Shown here: positions 1-8,139 of the stretch, piece by piece
Layout of the letters: each line of letters begins with the position of its first letter
How positions within the stretch are numbered: position 1 is the stretch's first letter
Origin: Candidatus Aenigmatarchaeota archaeon
GTDB taxonomy: Archaea; Aenigmatarchaeota; Aenigmatarchaeia; GW2011-AR5
NCBI GenBank assembly: GCA_016184005.1
Contig: JACPDL010000002.1
Span: forward strand, 1 to 64,000
Reading direction: 5' to 3'
DNA length: 64,000 nucleotides
Translations under genes and position numbers: made by a program
Notes under the pieces: generated by a model
Told to the model about the DNA's origin: nothing
The model's input: only the letters and a program-made list of their open reading frames with translations
Database searches by the model: none

Positions 1-29
1 AGCTAAATCGATTCATACGGATTCGTTCC

Positions 30-76
30 TGCAGGATGCACTAAACGTTCTAGCTTTGCTGGAACAGCATCCTGCA
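30..76. repeat. Nested palindrome
   Basis: An outer 10-bp palindrome (TGCAGGATGC at 30-39, GCATCCTGCA at 67-76) encloses an inner hairpin, GTTCTAGC-TTT-GCTGGAAC (47-65), with one wobble pair. This hairpin-within-hairpin form recurs in many non-coding stretches of the window. It lies upstream of the first gene and could be the end of a transcript entering from the left. Confidence 0.8.
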
Positions 77-105
77 TTTTATTATTGTCTGTTAAGAATT
101 AGCAT

Positions 106-126
106 CCACCGTCTGAAGACAGGTGG
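106..126. repeat. Short hairpin with two-part stem
   Basis: CCACC and GGTGG pair around an inner GTCT-GA-AGAC stem. The architecture matches the simple hairpins of the 55.25-kb element. It sits just before the promoter of the next gene; no function can be read from it. Confidence 0.6.
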
Positions 127-131
127 AATTC

Positions 132-158
132 GTTTTTAAATACTACTTGAGAGTAGTA
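132..158 (+). promoter_or_regulatory. TATA box with adjacent palindromic operator candidate
   Basis: A TATA-like TTTTTAAAT (about 132-140) lies about 26 nt before the ATG at 164, so the mRNA is probably leaderless. Immediately after it is an 18-bp palindrome, TACTACT-TGAG-AGTAGTA (141-158), where a repressor would block initiation. Similar dyads lie upstream of other genes in the window. Confidence 0.5.
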
Positions 159-163
159 AATAT

Positions 164-589
164 ATGGTATTAATTATGAAGAACTTGTTAAAGAAATACG
201 GCGACATGCTCTATCTGGGTGGTGCTGGGGCTTCTCTTTTAGCTGCTGCACCTTTTGCAGCAAAATACGCAGACGTTTTCAAATCACTGCCTTGGCAGGA
301 ACTGACTTTGCCTGTGGCTGCCCCATGGACAATTATAGGAGCGGGCGAACTTGGACAGGTTATGAGGGATTGTGAAAACGATGCAACGCGAGGCGTAAAG
401 CCAAATGCAGCTGAAAACATAGGACGTGTTCTCAGAACATCAAATATTTTGGCCTATCCAATTGCTTTAGGCACAGGCGAAAACGCCCTTTATAGTCTGG
501 GTTTGACTGGCGCCCTGACAGTTGCAGGTCACTGTATTGAAGCAGGCGGCAAGTACTTCAGGAAAAGAAAAGCTACAAAAATTGCATAA
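164..589 (+). CDS. Hypothetical small membrane-associated protein
   Basis: The 141-residue product is not recognised. It has a basic N-terminus, an Ala/Gly-rich hydrophobic stretch near residues 17-35 and a second hydrophobic segment near 105-125, followed by a basic tail, so it is probably a small membrane protein. The ATG at 164 fits the TATA spacing; the ATG at 176 is an alternative. It converges on the DedA-like gene with a 10-bp gap. The palindrome over its start region suggests regulated expression. Confidence 0.55.
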   Translation: MVLIMKNLLKKYGDMLYLGGAGASLLAAAPFAAKYADVFKSLPWQELTLPVAAPWTIIGAGELGQVMRDCENDATRGVKPNAAENIGRVLRTSNILAYPIALGTGENALYSLGLTGALTVAGHCIEAGGKYFRKRKATKIA

Positions 590-599
590 AACATTTCTT

Positions 600-1100
600 C
601 TAGAACAGTCGTTCGAACAATTCAAAACCAAGCAAGCCGCCATAAGCAAGTACTAAGCCTAACATTATTTTACCTATAAGGACGGCAATGAAGAATTTCT
701 TAATATCGTATTTTACAGCTCCGCAGAAAATTCCTATTACATCATCAGGTAATGGCGTGAAAGCAAATATCATTATGAGGGCAAATCCCATATGATTATC
801 AAACCAATTCTTGAAAGTTTTTTTCCAGCCTTTCAATTCCTCTTTTTGTTTCTTTGTGCTTTTCTTGAATTTATTTCTCAAATGATAAATACCGTAGCCC
901 AGTCCATAACCTGTGAGCTCGCCTATGGCTGCCCCGGCGCCAGAGATGATGCCTACCCAGAACGGGTCAAATTGGGAACCAGCCGCTATAACAAGAGCAA
1001 AAGATGGAACGGGAAATATGATAGAAGCCGAACCTATCAGTGACGCCAGAAAAACTCCCAAGTAACCGAACGCATGAACGAGGCCTGCGATATCTATCAT
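600..1100 (-). CDS. DedA/VTT-family membrane protein
   Basis: The 166-residue protein has about four hydrophobic segments and the layout of the SNARE-associated/DedA (VTT) family: a GAGAAIGELTGYGLGY-type re-entrant region near residues 55-70, a basic linker, then FTPLPDDVIGIFCGA near residues 115-130. That FTPxPDD motif is characteristic of the small archaeal members. The family is linked to lipid scrambling or membrane homeostasis; the substrate here cannot be read. It lies 9 bp downstream of the PadR gene on the same strand, so the two are probably co-transcribed. Confidence 0.8.
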   Translation of the reverse strand: MIDIAGLVHAFGYLGVFLASLIGSASIIFPVPSFALVIAAGSQFDPFWVGIISGAGAAIGELTGYGLGYGIYHLRNKFKKSTKKQKEELKGWKKTFKNWFDNHMGFALIMIFAFTPLPDDVIGIFCGAVKYDIKKFFIAVLIGKIMLGLVLAYGGLLGFELFERLF

Positions 1101-1109
1101 TGCATCACG

Positions 1110-1451
1110 TTATCCGTGTAGTTCTCTTGATAATTGGTTTAGAAGCGTCTTTGCCTTCAGCAGTTCTTGTTTGCCTTTTTCCGTGGGATAATATACTTTC
1201 TTTCTGCCATCCCTTTTAACAGCAACATACTTGCGGCTTTTGAGGATGTAAAGAACCTTGTAGCAAGTAACAGTCCCCGGCAGGAAGCCGAATTCTTTCT
1301 TGATTTCATTTCTCAAGACATAAGCGTGGCGCGGCTTTCTTGACAATAAGGCAAGTATCCATGGCCACAAAGTTTCGGTCGTAAGTGACTTCTTGATTCT
1401 CTCCATTTCAGGCGTTTCTGTTTCCGCCTGCTTTTCAATAGGCATTGCCAT
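1110..1451 (-). CDS. PadR-like winged-helix transcriptional regulator
   Basis: A small DNA-binding protein of about 113 residues with the PadR arrangement: LLSRKPRHAYVLRNEIKKEF, a winged-helix core, and the wing KYVAVKRDGRKKVYYPTEKG. The C-terminal helix is short, as in minimal PadR proteins. The track's start at 1457 is GTG; ATGs at 1451 and 1445 fit better with a TATA-like element near 1474 on the minus strand. It is the first gene of a two-gene unit with the DedA-like protein and may regulate it. It is divergent from the inositol-phosphate synthase gene. Confidence 0.8.
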   Translation of the reverse strand: MAMPIEKQAETETPEMERIKKSLTTETLWPWILALLSRKPRHAYVLRNEIKKEFGFLPGTVTCYKVLYILKSRKYVAVKRDGRKKVYYPTEKGKQELLKAKTLLNQLSRELHG

Positions 1452-1529
1452 TACCACACATTGACGTTAGGTTTTTAATGTTTTACGAACATAAAATAGA
1501 CTACTTTACAGCCATAAAATAGTGGTATC

Positions 1530-2609
1530 ATGGCACAAATAAAGATCGCGATAGCGGGTACGGGCAACTGCGCTTCATTTCTTTTGCAGGCGGCAGAATT
1601 TTACAGAAATAACATGAATCACTCAATTCCGGGAGTCCTGTGGCCTACAATCGCTGGTTATCACGTTTCCGACATCGTGCCCGTAGCTGCTTTTGACGTG
1701 GATTCGCAAAAAGTAGGCAAAGACCTTAGCGAAGCTGTTTCTCATGCCGACACTATAAATACCGAGAGGATTGCAGAACTCCCGCATTACGGCGTTGAGG
1801 TCATGAAGGCGCCGGTTCTTGACGGCATAGGGTCCGTGCTTGGCAACTTTGTTGAAGTGGACAAGAAATCGCCTGTCGATGTAGCGAAAGAACTGGAACA
1901 AAGCGGCGCGGATATGCTCATAAGCTACCTGCCCGTGGGCAGCTATGAAGCCACAAGATATTTCGCTGACTGCGCTTTGAAAGCAGGATGCGGATTCATA
2001 AATTGCATTCCGGAATTCATTTCTTCAGACCCCGTATGGGCCCAGAAATTCAAGGATGCGGGGCTGCCAATAATAGGTGACGACATCAAAGGCCAGCTGG
2101 GCGCTTCGGTACTCAGCAGGACACTGGTGAAGCTGTTTGCCGACAGGGGCGGCAAGGTCGAAAGGATGTACCAGCTGAATTTCGGGGGGAACACAGATTT
2201 TATTAATCTTCTTGAGCGCTCGCGATTAAAGTACAAGAAGATAAGCAAGACAGAGACTGTTCAGAGCCAGCTGTTGTCGCGCCTGGAGGATGAAAACATC
2301 CATATAGGCCCAAGCGATTACGTGCCCTGGCTTAGAAGCAGGAAAATCGCGCATATCCGGATAGAAGGCAGGACATTCGGCAATGTTCCGATATATATCG
2401 ACGCGAAGCTTGACGTCGAGGATAAGTCTGTCTCAGCGGGCGTGGTCATCGATGCCATCCGCTGCTGCAAGCTTGCGCTTGACCGCGAAATTGGCGGGCC
2501 CTTGCTTTCGATATCTGCTTACACCATGAAAAGCCCTCCGCAGCAGTTTCCGGATGTCCTCGCAAAGCAGATGACCGAAGAATTCATCAGAGGCGAAAGA
2601 GAGCGATAG
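1530..2609 (+). CDS. ino1: myo-inositol-1-phosphate synthase
   Basis: This 359-residue enzyme converts glucose 6-phosphate to 1L-myo-inositol 1-phosphate with NAD. Visible landmarks are the Rossmann start IKIAIAGTGNCASFLLQ, the internal SYLPVGSYEATRYFADCAL, the GDDIKGQLGASVLSRTL segment around the catalytic lysine, and NFGGNTDFINLL. The length matches the short archaeal/actinobacterial type. It is followed after 2 bp by a CDP-alcohol transferase, so the pair supplies and uses inositol phosphate for archaetidylinositol lipids. The ATG is preceded by two ATAAAATA-type stretches that could serve as promoter. Confidence 0.93.
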   Translation: MAQIKIAIAGTGNCASFLLQAAEFYRNNMNHSIPGVLWPTIAGYHVSDIVPVAAFDVDSQKVGKDLSEAVSHADTINTERIAELPHYGVEVMKAPVLDGIGSVLGNFVEVDKKSPVDVAKELEQSGADMLISYLPVGSYEATRYFADCALKAGCGFINCIPEFISSDPVWAQKFKDAGLPIIGDDIKGQLGASVLSRTLVKLFADRGGKVERMYQLNFGGNTDFINLLERSRLKYKKISKTETVQSQLLSRLEDENIHIGPSDYVPWLRSRKIAHIRIEGRTFGNVPIYIDAKLDVEDKSVSAGVVIDAIRCCKLALDREIGGPLLSISAYTMKSPPQQFPDVLAKQMTEEFIRGERER

Positions 2610-2611
2610 AG

Positions 2612-3214
2612 ATGCTCTTCAAAAGGCGGGAGAAATTCAATTCATTGAGCGTGAGAATAGGCATTATTTTCAGCAAACTGCCTCTTAGCCCCAACCAGTG
2701 GACTGTGCTGGCTTTCGTGCCTGCATTAATATCAGCTTATTTCTTGGTTAAGGAAGATTTCCTTCTTTCGGCCCTGCTCTTTTTAATTTCTGGTTTTGTT
2801 GATCTTATTGACGGCTCTGTTGCCCGCGTCACGGGAAGAGTGACAAAGCTTGGGGCATATCTTGACACCATTGCAGACCGCTACGTTGAAGCCATAATAA
2901 TCTTTGCATTGCTTTTTGTTGCATTGCCGCAGGTATATTTCCAGATTTACGTATGGTTATACGTTTACTTGTTCGGCAGCATGCTGACAACTTATGCAAA
3001 GGCTGCAGCAAAAGAGAAAGATCTGGTCGATGAAGAGATAAAAGGCGGCATCATGGAGCGTGCGGAACGATTGCTGATACTTGTTCTTGGCATAATCCTT
3101 GCAGCATACGGCAAGAGCTTCCTGTCTTACACCATAGTCCTGCTTGCCGTGCTCGCAAACATAAGCGCCCTGCAGAGGATTTATTACTCTGTTAAAACAG
3201 TAAAAGCAAAATAG
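2612..3214 (+). CDS. CDP-alcohol phosphatidyltransferase (likely archaetidylinositol-phosphate synthase)
   Basis: The 200-residue integral membrane enzyme carries the CDP-alcohol transferase signature, from DGSVAR through the following Gly (KLGAY) to LDTIADR (residues about 66-90), which coordinates the metal and both substrates. About five hydrophobic helices follow. Directly behind ino1, its most likely acceptor is inositol 1-phosphate, giving archaetidylinositol phosphate; this is inferred from the neighbour. The ATG follows the ino1 stop by 2 nt. Confidence 0.88.
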   Translation: MLFKRREKFNSLSVRIGIIFSKLPLSPNQWTVLAFVPALISAYFLVKEDFLLSALLFLISGFVDLIDGSVARVTGRVTKLGAYLDTIADRYVEAIIIFALLFVALPQVYFQIYVWLYVYLFGSMLTTYAKAAAKEKDLVDEEIKGGIMERAERLLILVLGIILAAYGKSFLSYTIVLLAVLANISALQRIYYSVKTVKAK

Positions 3215-3248
3215 CTACTTTTAAACAGCCTCACTATAAGTGTATCTC

Positions 3249-3590
3249 ATGTACAAGCAAGTTATTGTTGTAAGAACTGATATAGAAATGAGTCGAGGTA
3301 AGCTTGCTTCTCAGGCTAGTCACGCTTCTGTTTCAGCATTGGAAAAGGCTGCGAAAACTATTGCTGCGGAGTGGAAAAAGGAAGGGCAAAAGAAAGTTGT
3401 GCTGAAAGTTGCAGATTTGCAGGAACTCGTGGAAATAAAGAGCAAATGCGATAAAGCAAAGATACCTAATGCCCTTATCAGCGATGCAGGCCACACGGAA
3501 ATTGAAGCCGGCACTATAACGGCGCTGGGCATAGGGCCCGATAAGGAAAGCAAGATAGACAAGGTCACGGGCCACCTGCGAATTCTTTGA
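3249..3590 (+). CDS. pth2: Peptidyl-tRNA hydrolase, Pth2 type
   Basis: A 113-residue Pth2 enzyme that recycles peptidyl-tRNA. Conserved features are KQVIVVRTDIEMSRGKLASQ, SHASVSALEKA and the end motif GHTEIEAGTITALGIGP. The track starts at a GTG (3240), but the ATG at 3249 gives the usual family length and lies about 26 nt after a TTTTTAAA box, so a leaderless start is preferred. It is followed after 18 nt by truD, giving a two-gene tRNA-related unit. Confidence 0.93.
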   Translation: MYKQVIVVRTDIEMSRGKLASQASHASVSALEKAAKTIAAEWKKEGQKKVVLKVADLQELVEIKSKCDKAKIPNALISDAGHTEIEAGTITALGIGPDKESKIDKVTGHLRIL

Positions 3591-3608
3591 GGCGCGGACT
3601 TGTTTTCT

Positions 3609-4559
3609 ATGCGCACCAAAAGCCTGATAGAAAAGCCTGAACACTTTGTAGTTCATGAGATCATAGATGACAAATTCACGAGACTATTTTCCAGAACATC
3701 AAAGGGCGTGCAAAAGATAGAAAAGAAATACACGCTGTATATCATGAAAAAGACCAGCACAACGACCCAAGCTGCGCTTGCAACGGTCGCAAAATATCTT
3801 GATACCAGCAGGGATTCCATTGGCTATGCCGGCCTTAAAGACAAGTTTGCTGTAACAACACAGCACATTACGCTCAAAGACGCAGATTTCGAGGAACTTG
3901 ATCTGGGAAACGTCCAGCTTTTCAAACTTGGGTATACAGACAAGCAGATATCGGTGGGCAGCCTCAAAGGAAATCATTTTGTCATAACGCTTAGGAGAAC
4001 CCGCGTCAAGGATCCCGGCAGTGCTGTAAGAAAGATAAGCCAGAAAGGCTTCCCGAATTTCTTTGGGGAACAGAGATTTGGCAACAGGTGCAACAACCAT
4101 ATAATCGGCGGGCTTCTGGTGAAAAGAAGCTTCACGGAAGCGCTAAAGCTGATAAATGAGAATGAGAAGAGCAAATTCAAGAAAATTGATGAAGTGGAAA
4201 AGAGAAGATTGAAATTCTTCATCCACGCTTACCAGTCATGGATTTTCAATACCGCGCTGGACGAATGCATCAAGAAAAAGCTTGCAGTGAAAAACCTCCG
4301 GATTGTTGGATGCAATACTGTATTGCACAACAGTGCAGCCGACAAACTCTTGTCTGAAATACTGGCCAAGCAGGGCGTGAAACCGCCTGATTTCATGATA
4401 CGCGAGCTAAAACTGTCCTGCAGCGGAACGCAAAGGGCCGCTTTTGTGAAAACGGAAATAACATTCAATATAATTGATGACTATATACAGCTCTACTTTA
4501 CACTTCCGAAAGGAAGCTATGCAACTGTTGTTCTGGCACAGCTGATTAAATCACCTTAG
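3609..4559 (+). CDS. truD: tRNA pseudouridine synthase TruD, compact form
   Basis: The product makes pseudouridine in tRNA (position 13 in characterised members). The catalytic aspartate lies in GYAGLKDKFAVTTQ and the second family motif is NFFGEQRFG. At 316 residues it is shorter than many archaeal TruD proteins, and the insertion domain after FGEQRFG looks reduced. The track's first codon is TTG; the ATG at 3609 is the more likely start. Its 3' end overlaps a convergent membrane-protein ORF by 9 bp. Confidence 0.9.
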   Translation: MRTKSLIEKPEHFVVHEIIDDKFTRLFSRTSKGVQKIEKKYTLYIMKKTSTTTQAALATVAKYLDTSRDSIGYAGLKDKFAVTTQHITLKDADFEELDLGNVQLFKLGYTDKQISVGSLKGNHFVITLRRTRVKDPGSAVRKISQKGFPNFFGEQRFGNRCNNHIIGGLLVKRSFTEALKLINENEKSKFKKIDEVEKRRLKFFIHAYQSWIFNTALDECIKKKLAVKNLRIVGCNTVLHNSAADKLLSEILAKQGVKPPDFMIRELKLSCSGTQRAAFVKTEITFNIIDDYIQLYFTLPKGSYATVVLAQLIKSP

Positions 4560-4817
4560 TACCCTAACTATCAGGCATGAAAGAAGATACAAATAAGCCA
4601 GATGCACGATGAACGCAATCATGCCTTCTAATGGCTGCAAAGGCTCACCCCAGTAAAAGAGATAGTATATGGGAAAATTGAACAATAGTCCCAGGAAAGA
4701 GATATAATTGCTGAAGTAAAAAATAACTAATGCAACCATCTTCCATTTTGTCGGCCTGATGAAGTCTACAAAGGCTTGCTTTCTGCTAAACACCTTGTTG
4801 CGTTTGTTTCCTGGCAT
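4551..4817 (-). CDS. Small membrane protein
   Basis: The 88-residue protein is not recognised. A basic N-terminus with FRKQAFVDFIRPTKWK-like character precedes two or three hydrophobic helices (about 27-50 and 65-85). The 5' end overlaps the 3' end of the upstream thioredoxin-fold gene by 52 bp in another frame, which suggests translational coupling. The 3' end overlaps truD by 9 bp. Confidence 0.6.
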   Translation of the reverse strand: MPGNKRNKVFSRKQAFVDFIRPTKWKMVALVIFYFSNYISFLGLLFNFPIYYLFYWGEPLQPLEGMIAFIVHLAYLYLLSCLIVRVLR

Positions 4818-5458
4818 ATGATATCTATAAGATTGTCTTTATTTATGAATCCTTGATAAACCTTGTCCCCCACTACAATTGAGGGCACTATAGTGACGTT
4901 GTGGCTTTTAACCAGCGTTTTGACTAATGGGTGGTCTATATCCTTGTCAAGAACGTATACGCTTGCTTTCTCCAGATAGTTTTCTTCCCTGAGTTCATCC
5001 AGAATTCTTCCTTGCTGCAGGCAGTCAGGGCATGGCACAGAATAGTAGAAAAGCACGGGCAAAATGCCTTCATCACAGTTTTCGTTTATCGAGGACCTGA
5101 GCACCCATGAACGTATTGACAGCGCGCCGTATTCTTTTTTTAGTTCAGTGAATTTCGAACCGCTTTCGCCTTTGCTTTCCAGGTCTATAAGTTCATTTGC
5201 AAGGCTGTGGAGCTTATTGCTTATTTCAATCGACAAAGAAGAGAGTATCGGGCAGCTTTCCTTGCCGCTCAAACTAAAGAGTATATATTCCTGCTGCGCA
5301 TTCTCTACGTCGTTTTTAAGGGAATTAATATTGGTCTCGACTGACGAAAGGAGGGATTTTTGCACATAGATCCCGGTAACTATTCCCAAGACGTATAAAA
5401 CGACAGATATAATGCCAACCACTATGTACAGGTTGCGCAGGTTTCTTTTCACGATCAA
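4766..5458 (-). CDS. Membrane-anchored thioredoxin-fold protein
   Basis: The 230-residue protein has one N-terminal membrane segment (about residues 10-32), a coiled-coil-like linker, and a C-terminal thioredoxin/glutaredoxin-like domain with the redox motif CPDC (in YYSVPCPDCLQQG) and the cis-proline TIVPSIVV. It should face the outside and act in disulfide exchange or electron transfer. Start codons are weak (TTG at 5458, GTG at 5452), so the first residues are uncertain. It is probably co-transcribed with the small membrane protein downstream. Confidence 0.75.
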   Translation of the reverse strand: MIVKRNLRNLYIVVGIISVVLYVLGIVTGIYVQKSLLSSVETNINSLKNDVENAQQEYILFSLSGKESCPILSSLSIEISNKLHSLANELIDLESKGESGSKFTELKKEYGALSIRSWVLRSSINENCDEGILPVLFYYSVPCPDCLQQGRILDELREENYLEKASVYVLDKDIDHPLVKTLVKSHNVTIVPSIVVGDKVYQGFINKDNLIDIICQETNATRCLAESKPL

Positions 5459-5497
5459 TTATTAAGCGTTAAAGGATTAAACTGCATAGGGAATTTG

Positions 5498-6772
5498 ATG
5501 CTTTTAGAAATTTTCATTGCATTTACAACAGTAATACTTATTTTCCTTTACTCTTCATGGCTTATCATAGCTGCTTTGCCCGAGAAAAAGAACGTGTTAA
5601 AGAAGTATCCAAAGCTTTCGGTGATAATACCCGCTTACAATGAAGAAAAGAACATAAGAGAAACACTGCAAAGCGTTCTGTCGGCAGATTATCCTGATAG
5701 ATTTGAGATACTTGTGGTTGATGACGGCTCAAAAGACAGGACTGCAGAAATAGTGAGGGGTTTTGCAAAATCAACAAAATATTCATATGCAGCCGTTAAA
5801 CTCGTGAAAGGCATGCATCAGGGCAAGGCAAAGGCAGTAAACCTTGCCATGCGCCATGCCAAAGGCGATATACTTGCGATTTTAGATGCCGATACACTGA
5901 TAGAAAAAGACTCTTTGAAGAAACTTGTCGCGCCTTTCGGTGAAAGGAATGTTGGCGCAGTTGCAACAACCCTGCGCGTGAAGAAATCGCCCAATCCTTT
6001 AACGTGGTTCCAGCATTTTGAGTATGCAGTCTCTTCAAGCTGGCGCTATATAGTTGATAAAGTAAACGGCCTTTGCATAGTTCCGGGCTTCTGTGCTTTC
6101 AGGAAATCTGCCCTGGTAAAAGTGGGCGGCTTCAAAGGCGATACTGCAGTAGAAGACTATGACATATGCCTCCACCTTATGAAGGCCGGATATAGGATCA
6201 AGATGGCGCCTAAGGCAGTAGCAGTAACAAAGGTGCCGGAAACGTTTTCCGGGCTTGTTAAGCAGCGGATAAGATGGAACAGGGGAACAATACAAACACT
6301 CCGCATACATTCTGACCTGCTTCTGAAAAGGCATACAATCGGCCTTTACACCATGCCGACACAGATCTATTGGTTCCTGAATGCGATAATATATTTGCCC
6401 GTTGTGCTCTACCAGATAATCTCAGGCTACCTGCAGTATTTTGTATCTTATGGCAACACGATTTCTTTTGCGGCATTGGCGTATTTTTTGAAATGGTTCA
6501 CTGTTTTTGGCATGGTAGAATTCATATTCAATGTAAGCAATGGAATCTATGCAGCCAGCATGATAAACATACTGACAATAATAGTTTTTTCACTGAGCTT
6601 CATATTCGCATTATTCTCCATCATAAAATTCTCAGGATTCAATGTCTACAGCATCGCTTCGCTTCTCTTCTTCTTTCCTTACTATCTTGTCACGCTTGTT
6701 ATCTACCTTTTTTCAATGGCCTATGAGCTGGTGACTGGAGATCGCGGAGAGAAATGGGAAAAAAGCTTGTAA
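5498..6772 (+). CDS. Processive family-2 glycosyltransferase, membrane-bound
   Basis: The 424-residue enzyme has an N-terminal membrane helix, a GT-A domain with VIIPAYNEEKNI, VVDDGSKDRT, DADT and EDYDICLHL, the QRIRW motif of processive GT2 enzymes, and about four C-terminal helices. This is the layout of poly-N-acetylglucosamine, hyaluronan or cellulose synthases, so it probably extends or exports a beta-linked surface polysaccharide; the sugar cannot be read. The ATG at 5498 directly follows the TTG used in the track. It converges on a second GT2 gene. Confidence 0.85.
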   Translation: MLLEIFIAFTTVILIFLYSSWLIIAALPEKKNVLKKYPKLSVIIPAYNEEKNIRETLQSVLSADYPDRFEILVVDDGSKDRTAEIVRGFAKSTKYSYAAVKLVKGMHQGKAKAVNLAMRHAKGDILAILDADTLIEKDSLKKLVAPFGERNVGAVATTLRVKKSPNPLTWFQHFEYAVSSSWRYIVDKVNGLCIVPGFCAFRKSALVKVGGFKGDTAVEDYDICLHLMKAGYRIKMAPKAVAVTKVPETFSGLVKQRIRWNRGTIQTLRIHSDLLLKRHTIGLYTMPTQIYWFLNAIIYLPVVLYQIISGYLQYFVSYGNTISFAALAYFLKWFTVFGMVEFIFNVSNGIYAASMINILTIIVFSLSFIFALFSIIKFSGFNVYSIASLLFFFPYYLVTLVIYLFSMAYELVTGDRGEKWEKSL

Positions 6773-6792
6773 TGTGAAATTTATTTATCATT

Positions 6793-8079
6793 TTATTTAT
6801 TATTTTTCCTTCTGAAGGCGTTCTTGAAGAATTCTATTATGAAACTGCTGCCCATCTTGGGTGTTCTTATCCAGCCTGCCCGCATGTTGAGTACAGAACG
6901 GGCAAAAGCAACGAAATTTGCGGCTGAGAGGACAATGCCGACCGTAAAAGCAGCTATGTAGAGCTTGAGAATATCCCTTGATTTTCCTGCACGACGAAGG
7001 CCTATTACACCCAGCGCCACGAATCCTGAAGATAACAACAGCATTTTCAGGAAATTTATTAAATCTGAAAGCAGGAACGGCTTTGGCGGGGTTATGATCC
7101 AGCCCAACTGGCCTGTGATAGCTGCTCCCAAGACAAACGGAGTGATTACGTAACCCGTTGTCATGAATATCATCATTGCCCTCTGCGAAGCTGTGAAACT
7201 TGGGCTAAACAGGATCTTTTTCCAGTGGTCCATAAACACGCGTGTCAGGCCGTAAGCCCAGCGCATCTGCTGCCTCAGGAAACTTCTGAGAGTAAAAGGC
7301 ACTTCGCCTGCAACTTCCAGATTTGATATGTACAGGTTTTTGTAGCCTTTTTCCATTATAAGCAGCGAGAGATCTGCGTCTTCTGTAACGCTTTTTTCAT
7401 TCCATCCGCCTACTGACAGCAAGACATCTTTTTTGATGGCTCCGCCAGTTCCGCAGAAAAAGACTGTCCTTGTTTTGTTCTGCAGTGGCATAATGCACTG
7501 ATGGTAGACTATCAGCAGTGCTGCAGCAAACTTTGATATAATATTCTGGTCATAGTTGACAAAACTCATGCGTGACTGAACAATGGCCAGTTCCCTGTCA
7601 AAAGTAAACGGCGTTACCAGCTTCCTCAGGAAATCTTTCTTTGGCACGAAATCAGAATCAAAAATGACTATAATGTCGCCCCTGCAGTGCTTAAGCGTAT
7701 TGTTCAATGCACCGGACTTGAAGCCCTTTCTGGTGGCTCGCCTTACGATACTCACATTTCTTTTTGCTTTAATAAAATCGTCCAAGATTGTGGGTGTAAT
7801 GCCGTCATTACTGTCGTCAGCAACGATTATATGATACTTGTTCTTTGGATAATTAAAATTCAGGCATTTTTTTATGCATCTAACAGCTACAGGGTCGTTA
7901 TACACCGGTATTTGTATGGTGACATTCGGCAATTGCCCGTCTTTGACATCCGGAAAGCTGTATCTTGGTGCTTTGACAAAAAAGGATGTAAATGCAAGCA
8001 TGTAGTAAAGCACAGAGAAGAAAATGACAGGCACAAGAAACGCATTGTACAATAACAGGTTGATAATGTATGCTTCCAT
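6793..8079 (-). CDS. Family-2 glycosyltransferase (cellulose-synthase-like)
   Basis: A 428-residue membrane glycosyltransferase. Visible motifs are VTIQIPVYNDP, ADDSNDG, FDSDFVPKKD, TEDADLSL and QQMRWAYG, matching the D, DxD, ED and QxxRW positions of processive GT2 enzymes. There is one N-terminal helix and about four at the C-terminus. With the convergent GT2 and the downstream GT-C-like protein it forms an envelope-glycan group. The ATG start is clear. Confidence 0.85.
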   Translation of the reverse strand: MEAYIINLLLYNAFLVPVIFFSVLYYMLAFTSFFVKAPRYSFPDVKDGQLPNVTIQIPVYNDPVAVRCIKKCLNFNYPKNKYHIIVADDSNDGITPTILDDFIKAKRNVSIVRRATRKGFKSGALNNTLKHCRGDIIVIFDSDFVPKKDFLRKLVTPFTFDRELAIVQSRMSFVNYDQNIISKFAAALLIVYHQCIMPLQNKTRTVFFCGTGGAIKKDVLLSVGGWNEKSVTEDADLSLLIMEKGYKNLYISNLEVAGEVPFTLRSFLRQQMRWAYGLTRVFMDHWKKILFSPSFTASQRAMMIFMTTGYVITPFVLGAAITGQLGWIITPPKPFLLSDLINFLKMLLLSSGFVALGVIGLRRAGKSRDILKLYIAAFTVGIVLSAANFVAFARSVLNMRAGWIRTPKMGSSFIIEFFKNAFRRKNNK

Positions 8080-8139
8080 GCTATAATAATAAATCCAACT
8101 TATAAAAAGAATCTATAAGCGGTTTTGCTGCATATGTTT

